This document shows positions 8,936 through 18,900 of a stretch of 55,465 nt of DNA, one piece after another. Made by a program: the position numbers and the translations under genes. Origin of the DNA: an uncultured Lewinella sp. (GTDB taxonomy: Bacteria; Bacteroidota; Bacteroidia; Chitinophagales; Saprospiraceae); NCBI GenBank assembly GCA_913057725.1, contig CAJXOS010000024.1, positions 1 to 55,465 on the forward strand, in the 5' to 3' direction. The notes beneath the pieces were generated by a model that ran no database searches, was not told the origin of the DNA, and saw nothing but the letters and a program-made list of their open reading frames with translations. Numbering within the stretch: the first letter of the stretch is position 1; each line of letters opens with the position of its first letter.

Positions 8936-10165
8936 TTACAACAACTGGTGCAAGGCCAGCTCCAATGCATGCTGAGAAATCCCTGTATCCATCGGGTTAG
9001 ACTTATGAATTGCCGCTAGCGCCCGTCGAATTGTCATTGACACATCGCTGAAGATTGCTTCATCAGTAACTTCTACATCTGCCTGCATCAAGTAAGCAAA
9101 AACCCTTGCCATACCACAATTAGCGATAAAGTCAGGTATTAATCCGATTTCATGATCCAGTTTAGTTGCGGTTGGCCCAAAGAACACACCATCATCAGAG
9201 AATGGTACATTCGCGCCACAAGCAACCACCTCGATACCACCAGCACGGAGTTGATCTACTTGTTCTGGCGTCACCAACTTAGAAGCAGCCCCTGGGATAA
9301 ATATGTCAGCCCCTAATGACCAAATCTTCTCATTGACCTCATCGAAAGGAAGCATCTTTTCCGTATCAAGGGCGTTTCCTTGCTTCAACATAATAAGTTG
9401 CTTGACTTCTTCGATCCCGAGTCCTTCCGGAGCAATTACTCCTCCCTCACGGTCTATGATGCCAATGATCTTTACGCCTTGGAGCGTGAGATAGGAAGCA
9501 GCTGTCGCCGCAACATTCCCCCATCCTTGAATGATAGCTGTCTTGCCATTAGCATTACCATTCTTAAACAGGTCGTAATAATGACGTACAGACTCCGCTA
9601 CTCCAAAACCAGTAATCAGATCAGCAACCGCAAATTTCTGAGGTCCTTCAGGTACATAGGAGGCATCCTCTACAATCTTGGCACAACCATATCGTAGCTG
9701 ACCAATAATATTGATTTTGTCTCCTTTACTCGAATGAAAGTGGCCATTTACAATACCTTCCTGTGGGTGCCACAATCCCAAGTCTTCGGTGATTGGAATT
9801 ACATCTTTTAGCTCGTCTACATTTAGATCACCACCGGTTCCATAGTAGTTCTTCAACAAAGGAAATACCGCAGCATACCATCGACGTAACACTTCCTGCC
9901 GGCGCGGATCACGAGGATCAAAATTAATTCCAGACTTAGCTCCACCAATACTTGGACCAGCTACCGAAAACTTGATCTCCATAACTTTTGCTAGAGAAAC
10001 TACCTCATCCTTAGTCAGTCCTTTGCGCATACGAGTACCACCACCGGCAGCTCCATTGCGAAGGCTATTTATGACAACCCAGCCCTCCGCTCCGGTAGGC
10101 TCGTCATACCATTCAAATACGATCTCCGGACGCTTATCCCGGTAACGTTGTAATAACTCGTTCAT
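8936..10165 (-). CDS. Glu/Leu/Phe/Val dehydrogenase
   Basis: A 409-residue NAD(P)-dependent amino-acid dehydrogenase catalysing reversible oxidative deamination. The substrate domain shows GGGTRMRKGLT, the catalytic-Lys segment IGGAKSGINFDP (~75-86) and GTGGDLNVDE. The Rossmann domain shows IQGWGNVAATAASYL (~213-227) and the C-terminal FIANCGM segment. Length fits the leucine/glutamate dehydrogenase group (360-430 residues). The extended linker around residues 130-170 is longer than in Bacillus leucine dehydrogenase. Whether glutamate or a branched-chain amino acid is the substrate cannot be decided by eye. It is monocistronic and divergent from the arginase-fold gene. Confidence 0.88.
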   Translation of the reverse strand: MNELLQRYRDKRPEIVFEWYDEPTGAEGWVVINSLRNGAAGGGTRMRKGLTKDEVVSLAKVMEIKFSVAGPSIGGAKSGINFDPRDPRRQEVLRRWYAAVFPLLKNYYGTGGDLNVDELKDVIPITEDLGLWHPQEGIVNGHFHSSKGDKINIIGQLRYGCAKIVEDASYVPEGPQKFAVADLITGFGVAESVRHYYDLFKNGNANGKTAIIQGWGNVAATAASYLTLQGVKIIGIIDREGGVIAPEGLGIEEVKQLIMLKQGNALDTEKMLPFDEVNEKIWSLGADIFIPGAASKLVTPEQVDQLRAGGIEVVACGANVPFSDDGVFFGPTATKLDHEIGLIPDFIANCGMARVFAYLMQADVEVTDEAIFSDVSMTIRRALAAIHKSNPMDTGISQHALELALHQLL

Positions 10166-10263
10166 CTTGGTTAGGCTTTTTAAAAGGATCGGTCTTACAC
10201 AGAATTCTGCTCCGTGAATCGAACGTCATTAGTTATTGAATAGCAGTCGAATGCTATGTTCGG

Positions 10264-10271
10264 CAAATATA
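10264..10271 (-). promoter_or_regulatory. Candidate -7 element for the dehydrogenase gene
   Basis: TATATTTG on the minus strand, a full TAnnTTTG match, about 98 bp before the ATG. A TTTG at 10295-10298 is 23 bp further upstream, a longer spacing than usual for the -33 box. Confidence 0.45.
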
Positions 10272-10394
10272 GGAAGCTCTCTAAAAATACTTGCCAAAGC
10301 AACTAAATTCTTTTTGGTAAGAACAATTCATACTCTCTCAATCTAGAGCGCTGAGATTTTTCTATTTTCGCTTTCCAAGAAGTATCTTATCCGT

Positions 10395-11486
10395 ATGTTC
10401 GACCATTGGCTGGAGTTACCGCAAGCACCTAAAGATTTACCTACTTACAGTTGGGGTAGCAATATTAGTTTCTATCAAGGAGAGACTCAAGAGCTTGCCG
10501 CAGACCAATGTGTCTTAATTGGTTTAGATGCAACAGTAGCTAATGCTGTTCGCCAAGAACTATACCCCATGGCGTGGGCCTTCCCAGACCTGTCGTTTTG
10601 CGACCTGGGTAATCTTCGGAAGACGAATATGGATTTCGTCATTCCACTTTTGAGGGAAGTAATGGATAGTCGTTTGTTCCCCATTATCATTGGTGGAAAC
10701 CCGAACCTCTTCTACGCTCAATTCCAGTCTTTCCTCAACCTTAGAGATCTGGTAAGTTTCGTGCTAATTGACGAGCGCGTTCCTATTTCTGAAGATCGAC
10801 GAAAGTCCTCCGAGCGATATCTAAATCACCTACTTCGACATCGTCAGGAGAGTATATTCCACATGGGACTAATCGGTCCGCAAGCCCACTATACCAATCC
10901 GCAGCTATTTGATTGGCTAGATGAGCACAACTACGAATGCATTCGCCTCGGTCAGGCCCGGGAAGAGCTTTCAGAGGTAGAACCATTACTGAGAGACGCT
11001 GACATCATTGCCTTGCATCTTGATGCACTAAAACAAGCCGAAGCTCCTGGACAACTTAATCCTAGTCCTAGTGGATTCTTCCTTGAGGAAGCTGCCCAAC
11101 TCTGTCGTTATGCTGGTATGAGTGATAAGCTTAGATCCTTTGGGATTTATGGAATCGACAATAGTGCCAAGCGAAAAATGCCAGCTACCGCTCAAGCTGT
11201 AGCCCAGCTGATCTGGTACTTCACTGAAGGCTATTACCAGCGCTTTGGTGATTACCCCGTAAGCAATAAAGGATTGACGGAGTACGTAGTAGATTGGAAA
11301 GGCGAAGCAGAAAAGCTCACCTTTTGGAAAAGTCCTAAGAGTGGTCGCTGGTGGTTACAAGTTCCGGTAAAAACGAATAGGAAACAGAAGCGCCACCGAC
11401 TCATCCCTTGCAGTTACAACGACTATAAGAAGGCAACGCAACAGGAGCTACCCGATCGACTATGGAATGCATTTCGCCGCTTCTAA
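10395..11486 (+). CDS. Arginase/ureohydrolase-fold protein with degenerate metal site
   Basis: A 363-residue protein whose layout follows the arginase/agmatinase/formimidoglutamase fold, but the manganese-binding motifs are mostly lost. The GGDHS position reads IGGNPN, DAHxD reads IDERVP (Asp kept, His to Arg, second Asp to Pro), and SxDxDxxDP reads ALHLDALKQ (first Asp to His). Hence it is unlikely to be a functional Mn2+ hydrolase. It ends in a basic tail (KTNRKQKRHRLIP). It has no signal peptide. It is convergent with murF (1 bp between stops) and sits beside gldJ and the T9SS genes. Arginase-annotated genes are, from memory, common neighbours of such genes in Bacteroidota, which suggests a kept but non-enzymatic role. 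Confidence 0.75.
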   Translation: MFDHWLELPQAPKDLPTYSWGSNISFYQGETQELAADQCVLIGLDATVANAVRQELYPMAWAFPDLSFCDLGNLRKTNMDFVIPLLREVMDSRLFPIIIGGNPNLFYAQFQSFLNLRDLVSFVLIDERVPISEDRRKSSERYLNHLLRHRQESIFHMGLIGPQAHYTNPQLFDWLDEHNYECIRLGQAREELSEVEPLLRDADIIALHLDALKQAEAPGQLNPSPSGFFLEEAAQLCRYAGMSDKLRSFGIYGIDNSAKRKMPATAQAVAQLIWYFTEGYYQRFGDYPVSNKGLTEYVVDWKGEAEKLTFWKSPKSGRWWLQVPVKTNRKQKRHRLIPCSYNDYKKATQQELPDRLWNAFRRF

Positions 11487-11487
11487 A

Positions 11488-12807
11488 TTAGGCCAATAGC
11501 TGCTCTAGTTTCATTCCTCGCGACCCTTTTATCAATACTAGCCCACCCTGCCATTGATTTGGACTGGTACTAGCCAATACATCGTCCGCCGTATTAAAAT
11601 GAGGAAGTCCTAGTTCTGCTGCTGCTGATTTGAAATGAGGTCCCACTAAGATAATGTGGTCCAATCCTAAGGACTGACAAAATCGGGCCACTGCCAGATG
11701 CTCAGCAGCAGCAACTTCACCCAATTCCAACATATCGCCAAGAACGGCCCATTTGGGGCCTTCCGTCATATTGGAAAAATTCTGAACAGAGGCTCGTACA
11801 CTAGTAGGGTTAGCATTATAGGCGTCTAAGTAATAACGAGTTCCATCCTTTTCTACCCACTGCGACCTATTGTTATCCGAAATATACCCTTCAACAGCTA
11901 TCACGATCTGCTCCGCAGGAACTTTAAAGTACTTACCAACCGCGACCGCAGTAATTACATTCTGTAAGTTGTGCTGTCCGGAAAGCGTGCTAGAAATTAG
12001 CCTGGAATCGCCAGCAGGATCAAGGAACATCACATTGATGTTTGGATTAATGCTTAAGGGCTTAATCTCGAAATTAGGATGGCTTAGATCGGGATGATTA
12101 GATAAATGGTACGATACGCGCCGACTTGCGCCACGTTGATCCGCCAGTTCTTTTAAATGCTCCTCTTCTAAATTCAGGAAGACAATCCCATCATTTTCAG
12201 CCAGATAGGCATACATCTCTGACTTACCCTTCTTAACTCCCTCAAAGCCCCCGAAACCCTCTAAATGGGCTAAACCGACATTGGTGATTAGACCATGAGT
12301 GGGTTCTGCAGTCGTACATAATGCAGCAATTTCGTCTTGATGATTAGCTCCCATCTCAATCACAGCAATTTCTGTGTCTTTAGGCATTGCTAACAAAGTT
12401 AAGGGGACACCAATATGATTATTGAAGTTTCCCTGGGTATAATGGGTACGATGAGCTTGCCCCAAGACAGCTGCTATCAGCTCTTTAGTTGTTGTTTTTC
12501 CGTTACTACCTGTGATAGCTAAAAAAGGAATATCAAAGGTGCGCCGATAGGCAGTGGCGAGTTCTTGTAGTGCCTTTAATCCATCTGGAACTAAAAGATA
12601 CCGTTCATCTTCAACCACTTTCGGATCATCAACCACTGCGTATGCCGCTCCATCTTGCAATGCTTTTGCAGCAAAGGTGTTTCCATCAAAGTTTCCTCCC
12701 TTTAGAGCGATAAAGAGATCTCCTTTGCGAAGTTTCCGTGTATCGGTGCAAACACGTTCACATTCGTAGAAATATGGAAGTAGATCTGTCGTATGAGCTG
12801 AAGACAT
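11488..12807 (-). CDS. murF: UDP-MurNAc-tripeptide--D-alanyl-D-alanine ligase
   Basis: Last cytoplasmic step of peptidoglycan precursor synthesis: ATP-dependent addition of D-Ala-D-Ala to UDP-MurNAc-tripeptide. The 439-residue protein has the Mur ligase order: an N-terminal MurF-type UDP-binding domain with DTRKLRKGDLFIALKG, the P-loop ITGSNGKTTTKELI (~101), the central motif VIEMGANHQDEI, and the C-terminal domain with YLDAYNANPTSV and LGDMLELG. It follows gldJ on the same strand with its own -7 element between. murF next to gldJ is, to my knowledge, also seen in flavobacteria. Confidence 0.95.
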   Translation of the reverse strand: MSSAHTTDLLPYFYECERVCTDTRKLRKGDLFIALKGGNFDGNTFAAKALQDGAAYAVVDDPKVVEDERYLLVPDGLKALQELATAYRRTFDIPFLAITGSNGKTTTKELIAAVLGQAHRTHYTQGNFNNHIGVPLTLLAMPKDTEIAVIEMGANHQDEIAALCTTAEPTHGLITNVGLAHLEGFGGFEGVKKGKSEMYAYLAENDGIVFLNLEEEHLKELADQRGASRRVSYHLSNHPDLSHPNFEIKPLSINPNINVMFLDPAGDSRLISSTLSGQHNLQNVITAVAVGKYFKVPAEQIVIAVEGYISDNNRSQWVEKDGTRYYLDAYNANPTSVRASVQNFSNMTEGPKWAVLGDMLELGEVAAAEHLAVARFCQSLGLDHIILVGPHFKSAAAELGLPHFNTADDVLASTSPNQWQGGLVLIKGSRGMKLEQLLA

Positions 12808-12837
12808 AGGCTAAGGTAGATGCTAAAAACTAGGACG

Positions 12838-12845
12838 CAAATATA
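12838..12845 (-). promoter_or_regulatory. -7 promoter element for murF
   Basis: TATATTTG on the minus strand, about 31 bp upstream of the murF ATG and immediately after the gldJ terminator hairpin. This indicates murF can be transcribed independently of gldJ. Confidence 0.6.
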
Positions 12846-12847
12846 CT

Positions 12848-12885
12848 AGAAAAGCCATTTCGCAGCTTGGCGAAATGGCTTTTCT
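12848..12885 (-). terminator. Terminator between gldJ and murF
   Basis: Stem agaaaagccatttcgc / gcgaaatggcttttct (16 bp) with a 6-nt loop, 25 bp after the gldJ stop. The T run falls inside the distal arm. It overlaps the upstream part of the murF promoter region. Confidence 0.7.
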
Positions 12886-12909
12886 AAAGAAGTATTTATC
12901 CGCTTCTTA

Positions 12910-14406
12910 TTAACGACGGCGGCTACTGCGCTTTGTCTTAAAGAAGTGTCCACTCTCTTCTTCGTTTCCGGTTGGTGCACCCATACGGATCATTGCACAA
13001 CGGAAACCGATAGAGCGATCACCCTTAGTCTCATCCTTGAAACGACGAGTACCTGGAGACAACCAGTATGCACGGTCTGCCCAAGAACCACCTTTGAATA
13101 CGCGAGCTTGGTCGCTGATCAAAGTGTGACGGCCATAGTCGTAGAATGCTTCTGACTGTTGGTCGCCATCTAAGAAGTTAAATGGCTGACCTACCTTATA
13201 GTTCTCACGGTCTGCAGCTTCTTCATCTTCTACGTAACGGTAACGTAGGCGACCCAAGCTGTCCTTCTCAACTGGACGACCATCTTCGTCTAATTCTAGG
13301 TGCTGGAACTTGTTACCACGGAATGGGTTCATATCGTGGTTGTCAGCATCTACAAGGTCAGTAGTAGTAAGTGGACGGTAAAGGTCTTGAACCCACTCGT
13401 TCACGTTACCAGCCATGTTATATAGACCAAAGTCGTTTGGAAGGTAAGCACGAACTGGTGCAGTAGGACAAGCGTTATCGTTCAAGCGACCAGCAACACC
13501 CATGTAGTCACCACGGCCACGCTTAAAGTTAGCCTGGATATAACCCTGGTAGCGGTCACGCTTCTGGTAACGGGTTGAAGTACCATTCCAAGGATAGATA
13601 CGACGGTCGGTGTACAACTCGTCTTTTTCGTTTTCCTGCAAGCCTAGAAGTGCTAGAGCTGCATATTCCCATTCTGCTTCCGTTGGCAGGCGATACTCTG
13701 GAAGAAGAATACCGTCTTCGAAACGTACTGGGCGCTCACCACCAGTTTGAAGGTCACGCAAGTTCTTGCGAACATCACCTTGATACTGACCTACTAGGTA
13801 AGCTTTAGTGTTGAAGTTATCTTCATCCTTCTGCTCCATGTTTGGATTGAGTACACCACGCTTGATCAAGATAGACTCGTTCACGCGGTCAGTACGCCAC
13901 TTACAAAATTCGTTGGCTTGCACCCAACTAACACCAACAACTGGATAGTCATCGTAACTAGGGTGACGGAAGTAAGTTTCCACCAACGGTTCGTTGAATG
14001 ATAGTTCGTCACGCCATACTAGCGTATCAGGAAGACCATTCAAGTAAACTTCTGGATAGCTCTCACCAAATACCCGATTCACCCAGTAAAGGTACTCGCG
14101 GTAGTTGTGGTTAGAAATCTCAGTTTCGTCAATGTAGAAAGAAGATACAGTAACGCGGCGTGGACTGTTATCCCAATCGTAGGTAACATCCTGCTCCGTG
14201 AAACCCATCACGAAGGTACCACCCTGTACCAACACAAGGTTAGGACCAGTTTCCTGGCCTTCATAGTCGAGGTTCTTTTCATAACCTCCCCACTTGGTGT
14301 CATTGAAATTCCATCCGGTGACGTCGGAGGACTCTTTTTTGCCACACGAGCTTAACACCAGAACAAGGCCCAAAGCGACTGAGCCTAATTTTAACAGATT
14401 TTTCAT
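12910..14406 (-). CDS. gldJ: Gliding/T9SS lipoprotein GldJ (SUMF1-type domain)
   Basis: A 498-residue outer-membrane lipoprotein of the gliding and type IX secretion machinery. I chose the ATG at 14406 because the lipoprotein signal starts there (MKNLLKLGSVALGLVLVLSSC, lipid-anchored Cys at 21); the frame extends another 36 codons without export features. The rest is an FGE-sulfatase/SUMF1 domain: LVLVQGGTFVMG, YPVVGVSWVQANEFCKWR, YRLPTEAEWEYAAL, NMAGNVNEWVQDLY and VFKGGSWADRAY, ending in a basic tail. GldK shares this domain, but the position between murF and porP/porU/porV favours GldJ. A TATCTTTG element precedes it. Confidence 0.88.
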   Translation of the reverse strand: MKNLLKLGSVALGLVLVLSSCGKKESSDVTGWNFNDTKWGGYEKNLDYEGQETGPNLVLVQGGTFVMGFTEQDVTYDWDNSPRRVTVSSFYIDETEISNHNYREYLYWVNRVFGESYPEVYLNGLPDTLVWRDELSFNEPLVETYFRHPSYDDYPVVGVSWVQANEFCKWRTDRVNESILIKRGVLNPNMEQKDEDNFNTKAYLVGQYQGDVRKNLRDLQTGGERPVRFEDGILLPEYRLPTEAEWEYAALALLGLQENEKDELYTDRRIYPWNGTSTRYQKRDRYQGYIQANFKRGRGDYMGVAGRLNDNACPTAPVRAYLPNDFGLYNMAGNVNEWVQDLYRPLTTTDLVDADNHDMNPFRGNKFQHLELDEDGRPVEKDSLGRLRYRYVEDEEAADRENYKVGQPFNFLDGDQQSEAFYDYGRHTLISDQARVFKGGSWADRAYWLSPGTRRFKDETKGDRSIGFRCAMIRMGAPTGNEEESGHFFKTKRSSRRR

Positions 14407-14441
14407 TCCCTTTACCGAGTTTGATTTTGCGAATCGACCAC

Positions 14442-14449
14442 CAAAGATA
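14442..14449 (-). promoter_or_regulatory. -7 promoter element for gldJ
   Basis: TATCTTTG on the minus strand, full match to TAnnTTTG, 36 bp upstream of the chosen gldJ ATG. The resulting transcript would start downstream of the longer open frame's first codon, which supports the shorter gldJ start. Confidence 0.6.
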
Positions 14450-14636
14450 GAAGAAAAACATTTCCTGTTTATGTCCTCCACCTTCCTAAGGCTCAAAAAT
14501 GCGAACTTTAACATTTATACTCACCTGGCTTCCCTGTTTAAACAACTGAAAACCAGTGACTTTACTCCTTACTAAACTACCCTAAAGTAGTTTCAATGCT
14601 GTGTTTTCGCTCCAGCGACCACACACAATACACTCA

Positions 14637-15671
14637 CTAATTAAACATGCGGAAGCAGTTATTCCAGCGCGAGCTATGGCGTTTACGCTGAAGAACTTTG
14701 CTGTCCTCTAGATTAATCGTTAGCGATATTTCATGAGCGTTTCCGGTTCCTCCTGGCACATCTGCCAGTGCGGAGAGGGTCATATCATAAGAATACCCGA
14801 TCCGGAAGACACCTTCTCGAACACCTACTGAAAAAACAGCGGCGTCCGCTAGTGTAAAATTGTGGCGAAACCATGCTCCTCCAAATACTCGCCCTACTCC
14901 CACATAACTACCGAGCACTATCTGCCCGGTATCGCCCTGCTTAACAAACATGGCATTCGGAGAAATAAACGCAGCATCACCCCGCTTATTGCGCCGCCCT
15001 AGTGCAAATTCTGCACCGCCGTGAACCGTCAGGCGCAGCGGGCGTCCAGCAAACAGGTTCTCATTAATTGCCAAGAAGGTTTCGTTCGGCCTGTTGATGT
15101 GCTTCAGTGCGACACCACCATATACCGTGCGATTGTAAAATAGTATACCGGCAGAAGCATCAAATACGGTGCTTGACAGCGACTCTGGTCTATTCTCTTC
15201 TGACAAGAAAGGATTACCCGCAGGATCTACAGGTCCGGTAATCTCATCAATTTGATCACCAAATATGAGCTGATCCCAATCTACTCTTGCTTGGGAAAGC
15301 CCAGCTTCCAAACCAATTCGTACGTTGGTTTCTCTTCCCAAACGTACTTTATAGGAGTACACACCCGATACTTGGTTCACCTTATATATACCATCACCAG
15401 CCGCATCAGTTAGTATTTGAATACCAAAGCCACTATTCAGCGCTTCAACTTCCTGTTCGAAGGAAGCAGCATAAGTAATGTAGGCGTTAGGCCAGTTCGG
15501 ATATTGATTACGATGATTAAAAGTGAAACGTGGCGCCAATGTAGTTCCTGCAAAGGCAGGATTCAGCTGCAGGGGTGCAGCATAGAATTGACTAAATATA
15601 GGATCTTGCGCCTGTAGACTACAAACAACGATCCCCACTAGAGCCAACAACAGGGGTAGCTTTCTCCTCAT
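14637..15671 (-). CDS. PorP/SprF family type IX secretion outer-membrane protein
   Basis: A 344-residue barrel of the PorP/SprF family. A signal peptide (MRRKLPLLLALVGIVVCSLQAQ) is followed by the family's N-terminal signature DPIFSQFYAAPLQLNPAFAG. Further family features are FNHRNQYPNWPNAYITY, a GFGIQILTDAAGDG loop, SYKVRLGRETNVRIGLEAGL, YGGVALKHINRPNETFL and the late strand FRIGYSYDMTLSAL. Family members either belong to the core T9SS with PorK/N/E or are partners of individual type B-CTD cargo. It lies between gldJ and the divergent porU and could be paired with the SprB-repeat adhesin further on. The C-terminal residues after the last strand are unusually basic (LQRKRHSSRWNN). Confidence 0.9.
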   Translation of the reverse strand: MRRKLPLLLALVGIVVCSLQAQDPIFSQFYAAPLQLNPAFAGTTLAPRFTFNHRNQYPNWPNAYITYAASFEQEVEALNSGFGIQILTDAAGDGIYKVNQVSGVYSYKVRLGRETNVRIGLEAGLSQARVDWDQLIFGDQIDEITGPVDPAGNPFLSEENRPESLSSTVFDASAGILFYNRTVYGGVALKHINRPNETFLAINENLFAGRPLRLTVHGGAEFALGRRNKRGDAAFISPNAMFVKQGDTGQIVLGSYVGVGRVFGGAWFRHNFTLADAAVFSVGVREGVFRIGYSYDMTLSALADVPGGTGNAHEISLTINLEDSKVLQRKRHSSRWNNCFRMFN

Positions 15672-15891
15672 TTTTGCGCGATTAGTTGTATTAAACTTGC
15701 TCTGTTTGATAGGCGCCTCACGAATAATTTGAGCGGTCCAAACTACTAAAGAGTGTGGGCTTACCCAAATGTTTTAACACAATTGCTCTGTGACTGACCA
15801 ATTAAACTTCAGCGAAGGCAGACTTACGACATTTTAGCCTCGAAATCGCGTTAACGAAAAATAGCCTTTCCGTGTTTACGTTTTTAGCGTG

Positions 15892-15899
15892 TACATTTG
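15892..15899 (+). promoter_or_regulatory. -7 promoter element for porU
   Basis: TACATTTG, full match to TAnnTTTG. Transcription would start about 40 nt before the ATG at 15947, and the weaker in-frame TTG at 15935 would also lie within the transcript. Confidence 0.6.
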
Positions 15900-15946
15900 T
15901 AACAATCAGTGTACAACACCCACATTGATTTGAATTGAGAACCGGC

Positions 15947-18900
15947 ATGAAGAAACTACTACTCTTGTCATCCGCCCTGACCTTACTGGTCGTTGGTTCG
16001 GTGCATAGTCAAACTTTATTACGCCATACTTTTGAATGGTCGAATACGCCTATTACTTATCGGCTGGGAGACCAGACCGTTGAGCAATGGTCTTTCCCCG
16101 AAGCTAAATTTGGTGATGCTGCTCCTTCCCTCCCCTATTGGAATGAGCGCTTCTCAGTAAATGGCCCTGGCGAACTTCAAGTACAGGTCACAAGTCTCCA
16201 ACTGGAAGACTTTGATAAGGCCGAAGCACCTGAAGACTCCCAATTAAGCGAAAGCCTAATTTTCAATACCTCTATTGTACGTACCTCAGCAGGATACATC
16301 GGTAAAGTAGCGTGTGTACCATTTATCAAGGATGGAGATCGCTATCAACGTGTAGTGAGCATGGTCTTGGATGTTCGCCACATTCCGCAAGCGGTAGCTC
16401 GCGGAGGAGATCCTTTTAATTCTGTGTTGAGTGACGGTACTGTATACAAGTTTGCGGTAAATAACACCGGAATGCACAGACTGACCTATGGCTTCTTGAA
16501 AGATGACCTGGGCATCAGCAATCTGGATGATGTCGATCCTCGTACCATTAAGATATATGGTAATGGTGGTGGTCTATTGCCATATGACGTCAATGAAGAT
16601 CGCGCCGAAGATTTGGTAGAAAATGCGATTCAAATCACTGGAGAAGACGATGGTAGCTTCGATGGAGGTGATATACTCCTGTTCTATGCAGAGGGTCCAA
16701 AACGTTGGCGCTATTCAGAAGATGCAGATGAGTTCAATCAGGAAGTAAACATCTATGATGAAAGCAATTATTACTTCGTAAAGATTGGTGGAGGTGACGG
16801 ACTCCGTGTTCAACCTCAAGCTAGTGTTGACAATACAACCTATAGTACAAGTACTTACGATGGTCTTTTCCGCTTCGAAGAGGATCGCGTAAACGCGCTC
16901 CATGAGATTGAGTCAACGGGTACCGGTACTGGTCAACATTGGTATGGCGACTTCTTCAAGTTTGCTCGAGACAAAGAATATAATGACCTATTTACTTTGT
17001 CCGGCTTGGTTACCAGTGAGCCCGTAAAGATTCGTTCAGAGATGGCGTTGCGCGCCAGCGTAGGATCTAGATTCTTCATTGACATTGCTGGCCAGACGAT
17101 TACTAGTCAATCTGTACCTCGGGTGCCTATAGGTGATCGTAACGAAATTTACAGCAACCTCGCTCCAACCGCACGTCTTAACGGAACAGTCAACTTGGAC
17201 CAGGAAGACCTTGATCTTTTATTGCGTTATCCTCATCCAGGTGGTGGGGAACAAAGCTCAGCATGGCTGGATTTTCTCCAGGCACGTGCTCGTCTTCAAC
17301 TTCAGGTAGTCGGTGGACAAACCTCCTTCCGTGATACTAGAAGTCTAGCTGAAACAAGTACTACATTCACACTAGGTGGTGTAAGTGCAAATACCGTTGT
17401 TTGGGATATCACGAATACGCTACAACCTGCTTTGCAGAATGGTAATAGTAACGGCAGCAGTTTTGTTTTTGGCGCAAATACAGCAGGCGTACTTCGCGAG
17501 TTTGTAGCCTTTGATCCAAACGCCGACCTGTTTAGTGCAGAGCCAGTAGGGCCAGTCACTCCACAAAACCTGCATGCGCTTACCGGTAAGGACATGCTTA
17601 TCATTTACCATCCAGATTTTGTAGAACAAGCAGAACGCCTTGCTAGACATCGCCGCGAAGTTTCTGGACTAGAGGTAGAAGTCATTTCGGCAACAGCCGT
17701 TTACAACGAATTTTCTAGCGGCCGCATAAGCCCTACGGCTATTCGCGATTTCGCTAAGGTGATTTTTGAGCGCGACCAACGGCTGAGTTATCTACTGCTG
17801 GTTGGTGATGGTTCTTTCGACTGCCGTGATCTATATGGATTTGGAGGCAACTTCGTTCCAGTTTACCAAAGGGATCAAAACCACGAATTATTCGGTTATC
17901 CTGCGGATGATTTCTTCGCTATCTTCTACAACGAGCCTGGTGATGACCCACTAGCTAATGACTTAAGCATCTCAGTAGGCCGTCTTCCAGTAAAAACCAC
18001 GGATGAGGCTAACCTAGTAGTAAATAAGATCATTAACTACGATACCGATCCAGAATACCTACAGGATTGGCGCATGCGTATGATTTTCTTAGGAGATGAT
18101 GAGGATAGCGCTACGCACTCAGACGACGCAGAAATGGCAGCTGAGATTGTTCGTTCCGTTCGTCCAGAATTCAATCTGAATAAACTCTTCTTCGACTTGT
18201 TCCCACAGGAGTCTACACCAGCTGGAGACCGTTTCTCAAGTGTGGAAGAAGAACTTGATCGCGCGGTTGAACGAGGAGCAGTAATCACAACCTATTTGGG
18301 CCACGGTGGTCCACGAGGATGGGCCCAGGAGCGGGTTCTAGATATCCCTCAGATTCAAAACTGGAACAACCTGGATCGTCTAAGTATCTTCCTGACTGCA
18401 ACTTGTACGTTTGGTGATTACGACAATGGTGCCTTCGTCTCTGCAGGAGAAGAACTACTGCTAGCTAACAGAGGTGGAGCCGTGGCACTAATGACCACCA
18501 CCCGTCCAGTATTTGCCTCTAGAAACTCAGCATTGACCAATCGTTCCTTGACCGAATTGCTACAACAAGACAATGCGGGTAATTGGACTCGTTTAGGCGA
18601 CGTAGTAAAGGTTGCCAAAAACTCCTTGAGCAACACGGGAAGTTTTGATAACGAACGCAAGTTCATGTTGATGGGCGACCCAGCACAACGGGCAGCATTG
18701 CCTCGCTTCAATGTGACTACTACCACGATAAATGGCATTATGGTGGATACAGCGATCGTGGACACACTAAGTGCACTTGAGACGGTGACTATCACTGGAC
18801 AAATCGAAGATTTGGATGGTCAATTGATGAGCGATTTCAATGGTCTGGTATTTCCTACCATATATGATAAACGAGTAGGTGCCCAAACCTTGCGTAATGA

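Noticed and set aside
14407..14514. Upstream extension of gldJ by 36 codons
   Set aside because: The -7 promoter at 14442-14449 and a typical lipoprotein signal at 14406 show the shorter start is right.
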